The position numbers and the translations under genes are program-made. Below are positions 10,152-21,829 of a DNA stretch of 64,000 bases, one piece after another. Below the pieces are notes generated by a model. It made no database searches. It saw nothing but the letters and a program-made list of their open reading frames with translations, and was not told where the DNA came from. Within the stretch, counting starts at the first letter, position 1, and each line of letters starts with the position of its first letter. Source of the stretch: Trichosporon coremiiforme (Eukaryota; Basidiomycota; Tremellomycetes; Trichosporonales; Trichosporonaceae); the NCBI GenBank assembly GCA_039545355.1, contig BCJJ01000005.1:1053008-1117007 (forward strand), given 5' to 3'.

Positions 10152-13055
10152 CTACACATGGACGTACTCGCTGGTTGTGTCGTCCCGGAGGGCGAGCTCG
10201 AGCTCGACGCTCTCGACGCGCGGCAGGAACTCGTCGTACTTCTTCTTCTCCTCCGCGGTCGGGTCCTCGACCGCGCTCCATGCGCGCTCNACGTCCTTGC
10301 AGCACGCGAGCACAATCTTGACCAGGTTCTCGGCGCGATCCCGCTCCTGAACCGCCAGCATCCGCTTCTCCTGCGCGACCTGCAGCGCCTCGTGCGCCGC
10401 CAGCAGGCGCTGCTCAGCCGCGTCCCGGTCTGCGCCGGGGTGCACCGCCGCCTCGCTCGCGTGCGAGAGCTCGAGCGAGCACTCGGCTGCCTTCTCCTCC
10501 TCCTCGTGCGCGGCGTCGGCCGCAGTCCGTGCGGCCTCGACCGCCATGGACAGGACGGCACCGTCGGACAGGATCGCGCCGGGAGTGGCGTTGGCGAAGA
10601 GAGTGCGGAGGTGGTGCTCGGCGAAGATGGGCTGGGTCTCCTTGGCGTAGTGCTTCGAGAGAACGCGGCCCTTGGCGTCCGGGAGCAGAGTCGAGCGGGC
10701 AAGGTTGATGACCTTGCTAGGGTCGCAAGCAGCGAGACGCTTCGGCTCAAAGCGAGCGAGCACGAGACGGGTGATTGCACCGGCGAGCAGAGGTGCTTCG
10801 CGGGCAGCACTAGTACGCGCTCGGCGCTCGAGCTCGTTGACGCGCTGAATGTTAGTTCAACCCCCCCCACATGTCAACTCACGAATTGGAGAGCTCCAAC
10901 AGTAGCGATAGCCTGCTCCTCACGCTTCGACACTATCGAGAGACGGATCTCGAGCTGCTCCTGCTCCTTGGCGGTGGCCTCGATCTGCGCCTGCTGCTTC
11001 TTCAGAGTCTCCTCGAGGCTGGCGTTGCGTGCGACCTGGTCGTCCAGGGAGGCCTGAACAGCCTTGACCTTATTGGCCAGCTGATCGATCTCTCCCAGCC
11101 TACCCTCAAGCTTGGCTGCGACCAGAAGCTGAGCGTCGAGCGCCTTTTGCTGGTCGGCTAGCCGCGCTTCGAGGGCTGCAAACTCTTTCATCTTGTTCTC
11201 GAGCGATGCAATTTTGGAGATGGAGCGGCCGACGTCGCTTTCCTGAGACATGAGGCGGCCCTCGAGACGCTGTTCGAAGGCTTGCGAGGCGGAGGTGGCG
11301 GCAGCAAGGCGGGTGTTGACGTCGTTGGTGAGGGCAGTCACGCGCTCGTCGACGGCCGATTCGCTGGCAGCAATCATGGGTCCAACGCGAGAAACCTCAC
11401 CACGAAGAGCGGCAAGGCGGGCTTCTAAACCGTCCTGCTCATCCTCGATGCGTGAGGCCCAAGCGTCCTGGTGCGAGGCCTGCTCAGCCGCACGTGCTTC
11501 GGCGGTCATGAAGGTCTCCATAGCCGCCTGCAGGGACGTGTTCTGCTCTCCCATCCTCATATCCATCTTGCGGTCCTGGGCAGCAAGGTGGGCGTCCAGC
11601 TTCAACTGCTGTGAATCGAACTTGGCCTGCTGGTTCAGCAGCTGCGCCTCAAGCTTGTTCCGCTGAGCAGCCAGGTGTCCCTCGAGCTTGGACTGCTGCT
11701 CGACAAACCTGCCCTCAACCTTGCTCAGGAGCTCCTTGTACTGTGTCTCAATCTTGACCTGGATCTCGGTCGGTGATGGGCCCGCAGGGATCGGACAGGC
11801 GGCACCATTGACGTTTGAGGCGGGCGCCTTCCTGGACGTCGGCGGCTTTCCGCCCTCCAAGGCATGCAGGCGCTTGAGAATCTCTGCGGTCTGAGGTCAG
11901 TTAATGTCTCCTGGAAAGCTAACCCACCTTGTTCTCATCCCTCTCCTTAGGTTTTGCTGGCTGGGTCGCCTGCTGAGGCGTCCACTCCGGCACCGGCTCT
12001 CCGGGCTTTCGCGGGTGGATAACGTGGTTGCCCAGCTGGATCCCTCCCTTAGGGACCTCCTTAGTCTTCTTCTCCTTCTTCTCCTTCGAGCCCTTGGTAC
12101 TCCTACCCGAGGTGCTGGCTGCGACACTGCCGGCGACGCTGCTAGCGTCGTCGTCACGCTCGCTCCAATCCTTGTTGGAGCTGGTGAGAGCGGCAGCCGT
12201 CAGCAGGCTGCTGACCGGAGTCTGGGGGGTGGTAGTGGCATTCATCGCGCTGTCCTGGGTCTCGGGGACGGGCGCAGATTCGGTGCTGTCGGCGGGGGCG
12301 TCCTCCTTCTCAGCAGCGGAGGCGTCATCCGTCCCAGCAGCGGGGGCGTCCTCCGTCTCAGCAGTGGGGACGGTGGGAGTCTTCGAAGCTTCGTCCGAAG
12401 CGGGGGTCTTGGCGGCTTCCTCAGTCTCCTTGGGCGCAGCCGGTTCGTCGGGCTTGGAAGTGTTGGCGTCCTTCACAGTGGCCGGGCTCTCCCCAATAAT
12501 CTTGGTGTCTGACTGGGAAGGAGCCTGTTCCTTGACCTCAGGCTCGTCAGCGGGCGGCGGCGTGTCTTCAAGTTTCACCTCGGCGGCCTCGACGTTCATG
12601 GCAGGCGCGTCGTTCTTGGTCTCCGGGTTTTCCTTGATCTCCGGAGCCTCGTTGGCGTTCTTCTTCTTGACTTCCTTAGAGTCGACGAGAGTGTCAGTCG
12701 AAGCAGCGAGNGAGATCGGAGCCTCGTGGCCCTTGGGGGAGATCGTGCCTGCATCGGTTTCAGGCTCAGCTGCAGACTCATCGGGCGTCACAGTGCCGGA
12801 AGCGCTCGCACTGTCACTGGCACTTGCGCTGGCGCTGGGCGTACCGGGCTTGCCTGCAGCGGAGGCAGGTCGCGACCGCGCCTTGAACGGGGAGGGCGTG
12901 ACAGGTGTGGGAGGAGCATTAACCCTCGTTGAAGGGGCTCGGGGGGTGCGAGTGGCAGACTTAGCGTTGGGGCTAGGCTTACCCAATGTCGACGAGGGCT
13001 TGCGCTGGGACGGAGGGCGGTACATGCCGGGACGGTCGAGTGCGGGGCTGGACAT
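10152..13055 (-). CDS. Large coiled-coil protein, family not recognised
   Basis: Three exons in phase (13055-11928, 11890-10883, 10844-10152; introns of 37 and 38 nt) give 942 aa. Residues 1-110 are Pro/Ser/Ala-rich and basic; about 110-340 are acidic and rich in Glu, Ala, Pro and Thr and look disordered. Around 340-376 lies KKEKKTKEVPKGGIQLGNHV. From about 380 to 720 there is a long heptad-type coiled coil. The last ~220 residues hold a more compact region and another Ala/Glu coiled coil ending TSEYVHV. Single undetermined bases lie at 12711 and 10290. The layout resembles cytoskeletal or spindle-pole scaffolds, but no conserved domain was identified. ARP6 is 244 bp downstream in the same orientation. 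Confidence 0.75.
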
Positions 13056-13871
13056 GGTTGCGACTTGGCCTAGGAGCCAGAGAGGAAGGGGAGGGGAGAA
13101 GGGGGAAGCTCTCTGGTGCGGCGAAGAGGTGGGAGGGAAGGCAAAGTAAGAGGGGAGGGTGGTATCGGGCGGGCGGATCAGATGTCAACGAGGAACGGAG
13201 GGACGAGAGGAGGGTGTGTGTGGGTGAGGGGCAGAGATAGCGAGAGGGGAGACGAGGGAGTGACTGAGTGACTAATGGGAAGCTCGTGCGTGTTCGGTGT
13301 GAGGACAAGCGTGTGACTGTGCGAGCTTGAGAGGGAGAGGGAGAGGACGTGTAGGTGGCGTGGGCCGGCCGGGTCGGTGTCTGTGCGGCCCCTTAGCGCG
13401 ATGGAGTCGGACGTGAACAGGGCGAGCACAGGGGAGTCTGATCGATGAGTTCCGGGTCTGGGGATGAGTCTATCAACAGCGATAAGTAGGAGGAGAGGAC
13501 ACAAGAGAGACAGAGCGAATGCAAGAAGAATGGGCCGCAGAGGAAGAACGCTCTGGCATGGTGGACTAGGCTGCATCGGAAGTGGAAGTGGTGGTATTGG
13601 ATGCAATTGTATGGTCGCGTCGAAAAGGAAGATAGACGCGAGGCAAGGCCAGGGCCGTCACAAGGGACACCTCGGTTCAGCCGGTAAGGGTTCACCGGAC
13701 GGGCCAACGCAGCGCGTCCGTAACGTTATGTCTTGTGGCACGACTACTGGTTCCTACAATTCGGACCCTCCAGCCAGTGCATGCATGTCCCGCAGCCCTG
13801 TACACTGCAGCTCACACATATCGATGCATACCGTCTCGTCTACTACTTGTACATGGTGGTTCCTTCTTCTG
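13056..13871. other. Intergenic: promoter of the coiled-coil gene
   Basis: About 816 bp. The part next to 13055 is purine-rich on the plus strand (CT-rich on the transcribed strand), typical of a leader in this genome. No gene supported. Confidence 0.5.
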
Positions 13872-16800
13872 TTACAGGCTCTCGGGCTCGTCCACAAGCG
13901 TCTCCTGCAGGTTGCTGTCCGTCTCCTCCAGCACACCTACGCTCTCCTCTTCCGTCTCAGTCATGCTATCCTGAGCCCGGAGCGGAGACTTCTTAGCAAA
14001 GCTCAGCGACGTTTGCTTGCTTTTGTCCTTCGCGCTCGCCGCCACCTTGCCCCTCTTCGGCTTGTGCGCCTCGATGTCGTCGACGCGGTCGAAGAAGCTC
14101 GTGCTCTTCACCGAGTCGAGCGGCTTGGCCGTGCCTCCGGGCCGCGCGAACGGGTTTGATGCCGGCGGCTTCTTCGCGAAGGGATTCTTCGGCGCATCCT
14201 TCGAGAATGCTGGCGGCAGACTCGGCAGGCTGGGCAACGACGGCTCAGCCTCGCGCTTCCGCTTGACCGGCGGACTCGTGAAGGACTTCTCGTACTCGGC
14301 AGCCTGCTCCTCCAAGTCGTCAAGGAGCATTGCGCTGTTGTCGCCAGCGTACTCGTCCTCCGCGTCAGGGGTCTCCGGAATGAAAGTCTGGGCAGACGCC
14401 TGAGGGGTGTGTGCACGGGCGTTGCCGTTGCCCTTGCCGGCGAACGAGCGCTTGCGGGTCGAAGGCGCAAAGTCTCCGAACTGCCGCTCCACCCTCTCGT
14501 TGCCGTTGCTCTCCCTTGGTCGAGGCGCGGTGTAGCCGTACTCCCTGACTTGACGGACCGGCTCCCTCTCCTTCGCGTCCTTCACCTTCGCGATGCGCTG
14601 CTGGAAGCCGGGCAGGTGGTAGAAAGTGGCCAGCTTCATCGCAGCATCCAGGGTGGAGGTAGAGTGCATGAGCCGCGTGAGATCCAGCGCACGGGCGAGC
14701 TGATCAGCCTTGCACGCACCCTGCACGAGCTGGAGCAGCTCCTTGTCGATGTTAACCGTGCGTTCGCGGCTCGGCTCGGCAGTCAGGTTCAGCTCGACGG
14801 ACTTGCGCGCTACACTCTCCTCGAGCTGCGCCTGGGCATTGTCGAGGCTGAGGAGCGGCATGCGGAGCTCCAGCTCCTGAATGAGAGGACGAGGGAACCA
14901 CGGCTCCTTCTCGGCTCCCTTCAGAATGATGCAGTTGAAATGCGAGTCTGTAACACCGACGGGCCAGTAGGTCTCCTTCTTCGTAGCATCGCGGAGCATC
15001 TCGGCATCGAATAGCGGCACCCAGCGAGCCTGTCCCGGTCGGCGGAATCGGTCCAGGACGCTGAGCAGCCCGTCAGAGTCGTAGATGACCGGAGCACCGA
15101 GGTTGTTGAATCCCGCCCACGTGAGAGTGACCTTCCGCGGCAGAGGAACACGACCCTCCTGGACGACGTCGTACGAGTCAATGTCGAGGAGAGAGTAGTG
15201 CAGGTTCTGGCAGCCATCGAGCGTCGTTCCTCCCTCGCGGTGAATGATAAGCACAGACTCCTTGCCGGCAACCATCGTGACGACATCCTCTCCTAACCGC
15301 CACATGTAGCGCTGGATACCACCGGCCGAGAAGAAGCGCACGAAGCCACGGCTCGTGGCGACCACGACAGCACCCATGCCGCTGGTAGGACCGCCAGCGG
15401 CGATCGCGACCGGCTCCTCTCCGTCCAGGAGGTTCACACTCCATTCGGCGGAGCTGCCCCAGGAGTCGTAAGGTCGGTAGTGCACGACGGGCGGCGTGCC
15501 GAGGTCCTTGTCAGACGGAGCGGCGTACGCGATACCCTGCTCGCCGAGAGACGCCATCGAGTACTTGTTCTGGTCGCTGAAGTGGTACCCGCGGCGGGCG
15601 GAGGTGTCGTGAAATTCGACGTTGACGACGTTGTGCGTCTCCTGATCCGTCACGTCGACAACACCGATCATGTTGAAGGCTGATGTCATTAGCGTCGGCC
15701 AGGCGGTAGTAACTCACCGAGATAGCGCTTTTTTGATCGCCACTCCGTCGCACCAGGAACGAACGCCGGCTGAGCCTTTGTGACATTGACCACCTCAGTA
15801 CGTCCCTTGGTCCACTTATCCTCGCTGTCGTCGGCAGCTCCGAGACCACCGTCGTCGTCGACGATCCAGTTGTCGCCAAGATCCTCTCCGAGGTCCTCTC
15901 CCTGATCATCCAGCATGTCGTCGTCGTCGCCGAACAGTCCGTCATCGAGGAGCCTGTCGACTTTCTTCGCGACGGCGGCGTCCGAGAGGACAGGCGAGAC
16001 CTCTTCAGAAGGAACGGGCTCCTTCCATCGGTTGAAGCTACCGTCGAGAGCGGTGAACGCGATCATGTTGTCTTTCGGCGACCACACGAGACCAGAGACC
16101 TCCCCATCCTCGTACGTGTACCTCGACACAACCTGGCGGCCCTCGGTCTTCCATACCAGGATCTCCTTGCCAGCGGCAGTGGCGAGGTACTTGCCGTTCG
16201 GCGACCACGCAAGCTCGCTAACAGGACCTTTGTGCCCGTCCTGGCTGAACGTAGGCAGCTTCGCCCAGCCGTCCTTGGCGATGATGCCGATGTCGTTGGT
16301 GCGGAGTGGAACGGCGAAGTAGTTGCCACTGGGGTGCCACGAAACATAAGTCGAAGACTGCGAGCTGTATGTCAGTTTTGGGTCCGAGATAGTAGTAACT
16401 CACTCGACCTCGGTCTGGCCGATGATGCCCTCCATGATCTTGACGCAAGCAGGCGCGGTCCCCGTGGTGTCGTAGACCTTGATCTTGCCATCGCACCCGG
16501 ACGTTACGAGCAACTTGCCCTCAGGATCCCACGCAGCGGAGCGGACAGGCTTGATGTTGTCGCTAAGTAGAGATACCTTGGTTGTGTCGCGAACGTTGAC
16601 GATCTTCACCAGGAGGTCACTGGAGTCAGCAGACTTTATGATGTACACTCACTCGCTACAGACAGCAACCTGCTCTCCCTTTTGGTCCATCGCGACCCAT
16701 CGAATGGCCACTCCAGGCGAGCGCGTCACGTAGCCCTCAAACTCATTCGCAGGATAAGTGAACAGACGTGCGACATTGTCGGCGCTCGCAGTAACGAGGT

Positions 16801-17046
16801 GGTCCTTGCTGGCAGTGAGAGAGGTGATGGCGTCGGTGTGGTTGTCATGGAAGCCCGGTTCAGAGTCGGGGTCCGCGACATTGTGAATGCGGACCAGACA
16901 GTCCGTTCCACCCGTGAAGATCGTCCTGCATGTCAGCAGTGAAGCTTTCTGAGAACTCACGATCCATCAGGCGAGAAAGCCACTCTGGTGATACCAGCAA
17001 GGTGGCATGGGACAGTTGTAATGGCGTCAGCGGAAGCCTCTGCCAT
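13872..17046 (-). CDS. CTF4: CTF4/MCL1/WDHD1 replisome adaptor
   Basis: Trimeric hub that links the CMG helicase to DNA polymerase alpha and to sister-chromatid cohesion. Five exons in phase: 17046-16961, 16925-16653, 16619-16404, 16364-15718 and 15679-13872 (introns 33-39 nt), giving 1009 aa. Residues 1 to about 290 form WD40 repeats (for example FTGGTDCLVRIHNV, LLVTSGCDGKIKVYDT, LAWSPNGKYLATA). An acidic linker follows (GLFGDDDDMLDD), then the SepB-type propeller from about 400 (YLAFNMIGVVDV, RFFSAGGIQRYMW, GKESVLIIHREGG) and a helical bundle. The basic disordered tail ends near KQTSLSFAKK, reminiscent of a PCNA-interacting box but lacking the aromatic pair. No HMG box is present, as usual in fungi. 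The start overlaps a short divergent promoter shared with the mL54 gene. Confidence 0.93.
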
Positions 17047-17334
17047 GGTGTCGGTTGCGAGTGCTTAGTGGTGCTGGGGATGGGAGAAATCAACCAGACG
17101 CGTTCACCAACAACAAACGCGTCGACATGACTTGATACGGTGCCAGGCACGGCCGCCTGTGACCACGTGGCAGCGTGAAATTGACACCGATTATTCCCGC
17201 GATCCGACGTTCGGTTCAGTGGTTCAACGACAGAAAATGTCCAGAACGGCGTCTTGCATCGTCGATAACAACAACTAGACACACCAAAAGCCTGTTCTAG
17301 GGTTAGCTAGAACAGAGAAGCCGAACTGCCGACC
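17047..17334. promoter_or_regulatory. Divergent promoter CTF4 / mL54
   Basis: 288 bp separate two divergent ATGs, so both promoters must lie here. No TATA box or named factor site was recognised. Confidence 0.45.
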
Positions 17335-17806
17335 ATGCTCTCCCGTTTTTCCGCCGCCGCCCGTCTGGCGCGTCCCGCCTTCACCTCTTCCCTCCGCTCC
17401 TTCGCCTCGACCCCGATCTCAAAAGCCGAGGAGGCCGAATCACCAGCAGCTCCTGCTCCGAAGAAGGCCTCGAGGGGAGGTGAGCTTCATACACATTATG
17501 AGGATTTCAGCTGACAACAGCGGTTTCGTCATGTAAGGAGGGAACGAAGATGGAGGGGCTCTCAGTTCTCAAGGACAAGGAGGACCCGGTAGCTCTGGCG
17601 GACGACAAGTACCCGGACTGGCTCTGGAAGCTTTTGGACGATCCTGCGGCTGCTAAGGCAAGGGAGGGTGCGAAGGAGGGCGAGTTTGACTTCCACGCCG
17701 AGCGCAAGCGCCTGCGCACCCAGTGAGTGAGGTGTCATGCTGGGATCTGACTCTTTGCAGGAACCGCAACAACATCCGCGCCGCCAACTTCCTCAAGACC
17801 ACTTAA
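17335..17806 (+). CDS. MRPL37: Mitochondrial large-subunit ribosomal protein mL54 (yeast MRPL37 family)
   Basis: Component of the mitochondrial large ribosomal subunit. Three exons in phase (17335-17479, 17521-17722, 17761-17806; introns of 41 and 38 nt) give 130 aa. The N-terminus (MLSRFSAAARLARPAF) is a classic Arg/Ser/Ala mitochondrial targeting sequence. The core shows the family pattern SSCKEGTKMEGLSVLKDKED followed by ALADDKYPDWLWKLLDD. The C-terminus RNNIRAANFLKTT resembles the conserved end of mL54 proteins. Length fits the family. It is transcribed divergently from CTF4. Confidence 0.88.
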
Positions 17807-18135
17807 TGTACGATATATGCATACAACATAGCATTGGACGCGACTCTAGACCAACGCTTGGGCTCTATGAATGGGCAGAGAGAAGAATCAAAGCGGAATT
17901 AAGATTAAGGCGCGGATATCGAGGCCGCGGTCTAGAGCGTCCATCTGCAGAGATAAGACGCCAAAGTTGGGCCTGGATTAGAGCAAGGCTACGCTGGACG
18001 TCTTGTTCCAGTCATGTCGCTCCAGGGAGCGCTCTCCAGCAGCAGCGCTCCTTGGCGGGCTCATGGAGGCATGGTATACGTGAAGCGAAGTGCAGAGGGT
18101 AGCAACAGCTCGTTGCACACCCAGCTCAATTGCTT
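17807..18135. other. Convergent intergenic region
   Basis: About 330 bp between the 3' ends of the mL54 and JTB-like genes. It should contain both terminators. No gene seen. Confidence 0.5.
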
Positions 18136-18715
18136 CTAGACCATGCCTCCCCTGATGCCGATCCTTGCTGCGAGTTGCCGGTACTGTTGCGTTGCCAGCG
18201 TCGACGTCCGCACCCAGTAAATGACGAGACAGACGATGAGGAAGAGCAGGTTGCCGGTCTGAAGTCAGTTTGACGCCTGCCATCATTGAGCGCTGATAAC
18301 TCACGACAAACTCGTAGAACTCTCTCTGTTCTAACTTGATGACCTTGCCGCACGACTCCCAAGCGGGCACTTCGCCAGGCGGGTTGGGATCATCCTTCTT
18401 GTCGGCTGGGATGCAGTGTAGCAGCCTTCGGTTTCCGAACGGTTGACAGAACGGCTGATCCAGCTTGAAGTCAGCAGATGACATCGTGCAGACTTGACAG
18501 CTCGACTTACATCATCTTCGGGACATGGCTCACACTCGCCGAATGGCCGACACACAAGGTCGCTCGCCGGATGAGGGACGTAGTTCGGTCGCTTCGAGTC
18601 GGCTGCTTGTGCAACTGCGAACAGCGCTGAAAAGAGGAAAAGAGCAATCAGTCTGAAGTCAGTTGCGCTCGTCACCTAGACGACATGCATACCTTGTCCG
18701 TAACCTTGCGAGCAT
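18136..18715 (-). CDS. JTB-like single-pass Cys-rich membrane protein
   Basis: Four exons in phase: 18715-18693, 18652-18511, 18463-18305 and 18258-18136 (introns of 40, 47 and 46 nt), giving 148 aa. The start at 18715 was chosen because the sequence just before 18652 is a clear intron end (CTGACTTCAG) and the 23-nt first exon restores a good signal peptide (MLARLRTRLIALFLFSALFAV). The mature lumenal part has six Cys residues (VCRPFGECEPCPEDD, FCQPF, HCIP, ESCGK), then LEQREFYEFV, one membrane span (LLFLIVCLVIYWV) and a short basic cytosolic tail. Order and spacing resemble the JTB family of animals: Cys-rich ectodomain, E-x-x-x-FW/FY segment, one span, basic tail. The family match is by eye, so moderate confidence. 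Confidence 0.62.
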
Positions 18716-19029
18716 TGAGAAGTGGAGTCGTGCACGACGTGACGATTCCAGCACTCTTGGGCATGCATGCATCACTGACCGACCGGTCCTGCGATGGCCT
18801 CCACGCCACCGGGAGCTTTTGCGCACTCGTGGTCGATAGGCGTGCGCGTTGCCACAGGCTGCTGGTTTTGGTTCCGTCATGCCCAGTCGCACTGTCGTCA
18901 GCGCTGGTGACTGAGGTCACACATTGAGCCGGCTCAGTCACCCATCCTCGACCATCCCCACATCGTCTACCACTCGCTTCTTCGCCATCTTCAGCTCCGA
19001 CAATAGCTAACCACTGCGGATCTGACAAC
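18716..19029. promoter_or_regulatory. Divergent promoter JTB-like / RPT6
   Basis: 314 bp between two divergent start codons. No TATA was seen. The proteasome-associated control element known in ascomycete yeasts (GGTGGCAAA) was not found by eye. Confidence 0.4.
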
Positions 19030-20363
19030 ATGGCGTCCACCAAGGCTCCGGTTACAATGGCCGGAAGCGGTCTCAAGGTTCGTACAAGCTACCGGCATGG
19101 AGGCGAAGCTGACATATCAGACCTACTACAGGAACAAGATTGAGGCGGCGGAGCACGAGATCACGAAGAAGACCCAGAATCTGCGACGATTGGAGGCCCA
19201 GCGCAATGCACTTAACACTCGAGGTAAGCTGAGACGGACATGTCGTAAGCTAACAACGCAGTGCGCCTCCTTCGCGAGGAGCTGCAGGTGCTGCAGGAGC
19301 CGGGAAGTTACGTCGGCGAGGTGATCAAGGTGATGGGCAAGAAGAAGGTTCTCGTCAAGGTGCAGCCCGAGGGCAAGTACGTCGTCGACTTCTCTCCCGA
19401 CATTCCGGCGTCGTCCCTCACCCCGAACCTGCGTGTGGCGCTGCGCGCGGACTCGTACCTCCTCCACTCTATCCTCCCGAACAAGGTCGACCCGCTCGTT
19501 TCGCTCATGATGGTCGAGAAGGTGCCCGATTCGACGTACGAGATGGTTGGTGGTCTGGACAAACAGATCAAGGAGATCAAGGAGGTCATTGAGCTGCCCG
19601 TGAAGCACCCGGAGCTGTTCGAGTCGCTCGGTATTGCGCAGCCGAAGGGTGTCCTTCTCTACGGTCCTCCCGGAACTGGAAAGACGCTGCTCGCGCGTGC
19701 CGTCGCGCACCACACCGACTGTCGCTTCATCCGTGTGTCCGGTTCCGAGCTTGTGCAGAAGTACATTGGAGAGGGTTCGCGAATGGTTCGTGAGCTGTTC
19801 GTCATGGCGCGCGAGCACGCTCCCTCAATCATCTTCATGGACGAGATTGATTCGATCGGTTCCTCGCGTGGCGGAGAGGGCGGCGGCGGCGGCGACTCGG
19901 AGGTGCAGCGCACGATGATGGAGCTCCTGAACCAGCTCGACGGCTTCGAGCCGACCAAGAACATCAAGGTCATCATGGCGACGAACCGTATCGACATTCT
20001 CGACTCGGCCCTGCTGCGACCAGGACGTATCGACCGCAAGATCGAGTTCCCGCCCCCGAACCCGGAAGCGCGCATCACGATTCTTAAGATCCACTCCCGC
20101 AAGATGTCTCTCCAGCGCGGCATCAACTTCCGCTCCCTCGCCGAGAAGATGGGCAACTGCTCCGGAGCCGAGGTCCGTGGTATCTGTACCGAGGCGGGCA
20201 TGTATGCGCTCCGCGAGCGCAGGCAGTATGTTGGTCAGGAGGGTGAGTTAATACGGACGCCGCGTGACAGTAACTGACAGCCACAGACTTCGAGATGGCG
20301 GTCGCCAAGGTGTTGAAGCGTGGCGCGGAGAGCAACACGTCGGTCAACAAGTTGTTCAGCTGA
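19030..20363 (+). CDS. RPT6: 26S proteasome regulatory ATPase RPT6 (PSMC5)
   Basis: One of six AAA ATPases in the base of the 19S particle; unfolds ubiquitinated substrates and opens the 20S gate. Four exons in phase (19030-19077, 19121-19223, 19262-20242, 20287-20363) give 402 aa, matching the family length. N-terminal coiled coil (residues about 17-65), OB domain, Walker A GPPGTGKT at about 185-192, Walker B IIFMDEID at about 240-247, second region of homology [20 protein letters not shown] with the arginine finger, and the C-terminal [14 protein letters not shown]. The first intron begins GTTCGT, a weaker donor than its neighbours, but it restores the frame. Confidence 0.97.
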
Positions 20364-20786
20364 GAGCTTAGAGAAGGGCCGGTAGAAGCAGGATGTTACA
20401 GATTGCAGTGTATTACGAAAGACCCGACCCGCTCCTCTGGGCTCATCGAGGTGCCGAGGTGGATACACCTTAGGAGCGATCCTATTCATCCGCACTAATG
20501 CGCATAACTGACTACAACTCTCATCACGGGCTCCGCGCCGCAATCTCCCGACATCGCAGCTGGTTCGCACCGCTGCGTAGCACGAATACAGAGAGCAGCC
20601 GCAGGATTATACCCCATCGCGATGAGCCGATATTGGTTTCTCACTTTCCGCAGACGATTGCCAGATCCGACAACGGGCGATGCTCAAGGTTAGACACTGC
20701 GTCTAGAGGTTACAACGATGAGGACAGCGTAATACAGGAGGTCACAGTCGGACGGTACCGACGAGGAACTGCGGGCGCGGCACTCC
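20364..20786. other. Convergent intergenic region
   Basis: 423 bp between the 3' ends of RPT6 and the first membrane RING gene. No gene seen. Confidence 0.5.
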
Positions 20787-21829
20787 TCACACTGCCGGTG
20801 TGGCTGGTGTGGACGGCCCCGTCTCCTGGTTACGCGCCGGCACAGTCGCAGCGTCCTGGTTACAGTACGGACACGTCGTACCACCTGACGTGCGCAGCCA
20901 TTCAAGCAAACAGCTATCGTGGAAGACATGGCCGCAGCGTGTCCTCCAAAGCGTCGGGGCCGACACACTCTTGGTCACAATGTTGGTAGATGGGGGCGGA
21001 TATTCATCGTAGCAGATGGGGCAGTCGGCCTGGTCCGCGTCGAGCACGACCGGCTCGTGCGGCAGCGCAGTGCCCTTCCACTCCTCCGCGTTCGGGACGT
21101 AGCACACGCACGTTATGAAGGGCGGGACGTCGCTGGTCGTCCGCGCGCGAAGGGGCGCATTGATGAGGTGCCGCCGGTTCGAGTACGCGCGGGCTATCGG
21201 GCGCACGATCCAGCCAAAGATCAGGTGGCCCCACAGCAGAACGTTGATGACGTACAGCCCGTGCCGAACCTTGGGCGAGCGCGTGCCGCACACATCCATC
21301 GCGAACTTGTTGGAACACCACGAGAGATAGATCGTCGCCACCCACTCGGCAGCCATGAACGCGAACTCCCATCTGTCATTAGCACTTCCACTCTCTCTAC
21401 GCCGCCTCCATCGGTACTCACGATGAGCTCGAGCTGTTCCAGTTGAAATGCCGCTGCCTCTGCGGTCTGGGGGGGGATGTTGGCCTGCTCGGCGCCCTCG
21501 CCCAGCGGCTGTGCCTCCGGTGCTCGAGCGCCGAGACGCTTCAGGGGCAGGCCACCAAGCCTCGTGCGTCGTGCGACCTCGCGGAACCACGCGCGCGTGC
21601 GCTCGCGGCGCACCTTCATGTGCCACCTGTGCTGGATCGAGGAGATGTTGAACAGGAGGATGGGGAAGAGGACGATGATCGAGAAGATGAGGGCGCGGTT
21701 GTAGCGCGTGCGTTTGCAGGATTCGTCCGCGAGCCCCTTCGAGTCGACGAGCGCGAGGAAGACGATCATGCCCACGAACAGCGTCAGCGTCCAGAGGAAC
21801 TGGATCACCTCGCACACGAAGGCGATCAT
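20787..21829 (-). CDS. Membrane RING-H2 protein, cluster copy 1 (possible frame error)
   Basis: Predicted membrane-anchored E3 ubiquitin ligase. Exon 1 from the ATG at 21829 encodes two hydrophobic spans (VIQFLWTLTLFVGMIVFLAL and ALIFSIIVLFPILLF) and a basic, then polar, cytosolic region. Exon 2 (21372-20787) encodes two more spans and a C-terminal RING: CPICYDEY, then RCGHVFHDSC and CPYC, i.e. C3H2C3 with all eight ligands. The only good donor (21421) leaves exon 1 in phase 0 while exon 2 needs phase 2. The paralogues at 24591 and 27716 have the phase-2 intron at the same place. One base therefore seems wrong in exon 1, perhaps in the 8-G run at 21469-21476, or this copy is damaged. Ligase activity is inferred from the RING only. 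Confidence 0.68.

Noticed and set aside
12028..13149. A 373-codon antisense frame over the coiled-coil gene
   Set aside because: Mirror of a low-complexity Glu/Ala/Pro region; no start context, splice sites or domain.
21372..21422. 29-nt intron to rescue RING copy 1
   Set aside because: An acceptor at GAGAG would restore phase, but 29 nt is shorter than any other intron seen and lacks a branch point.
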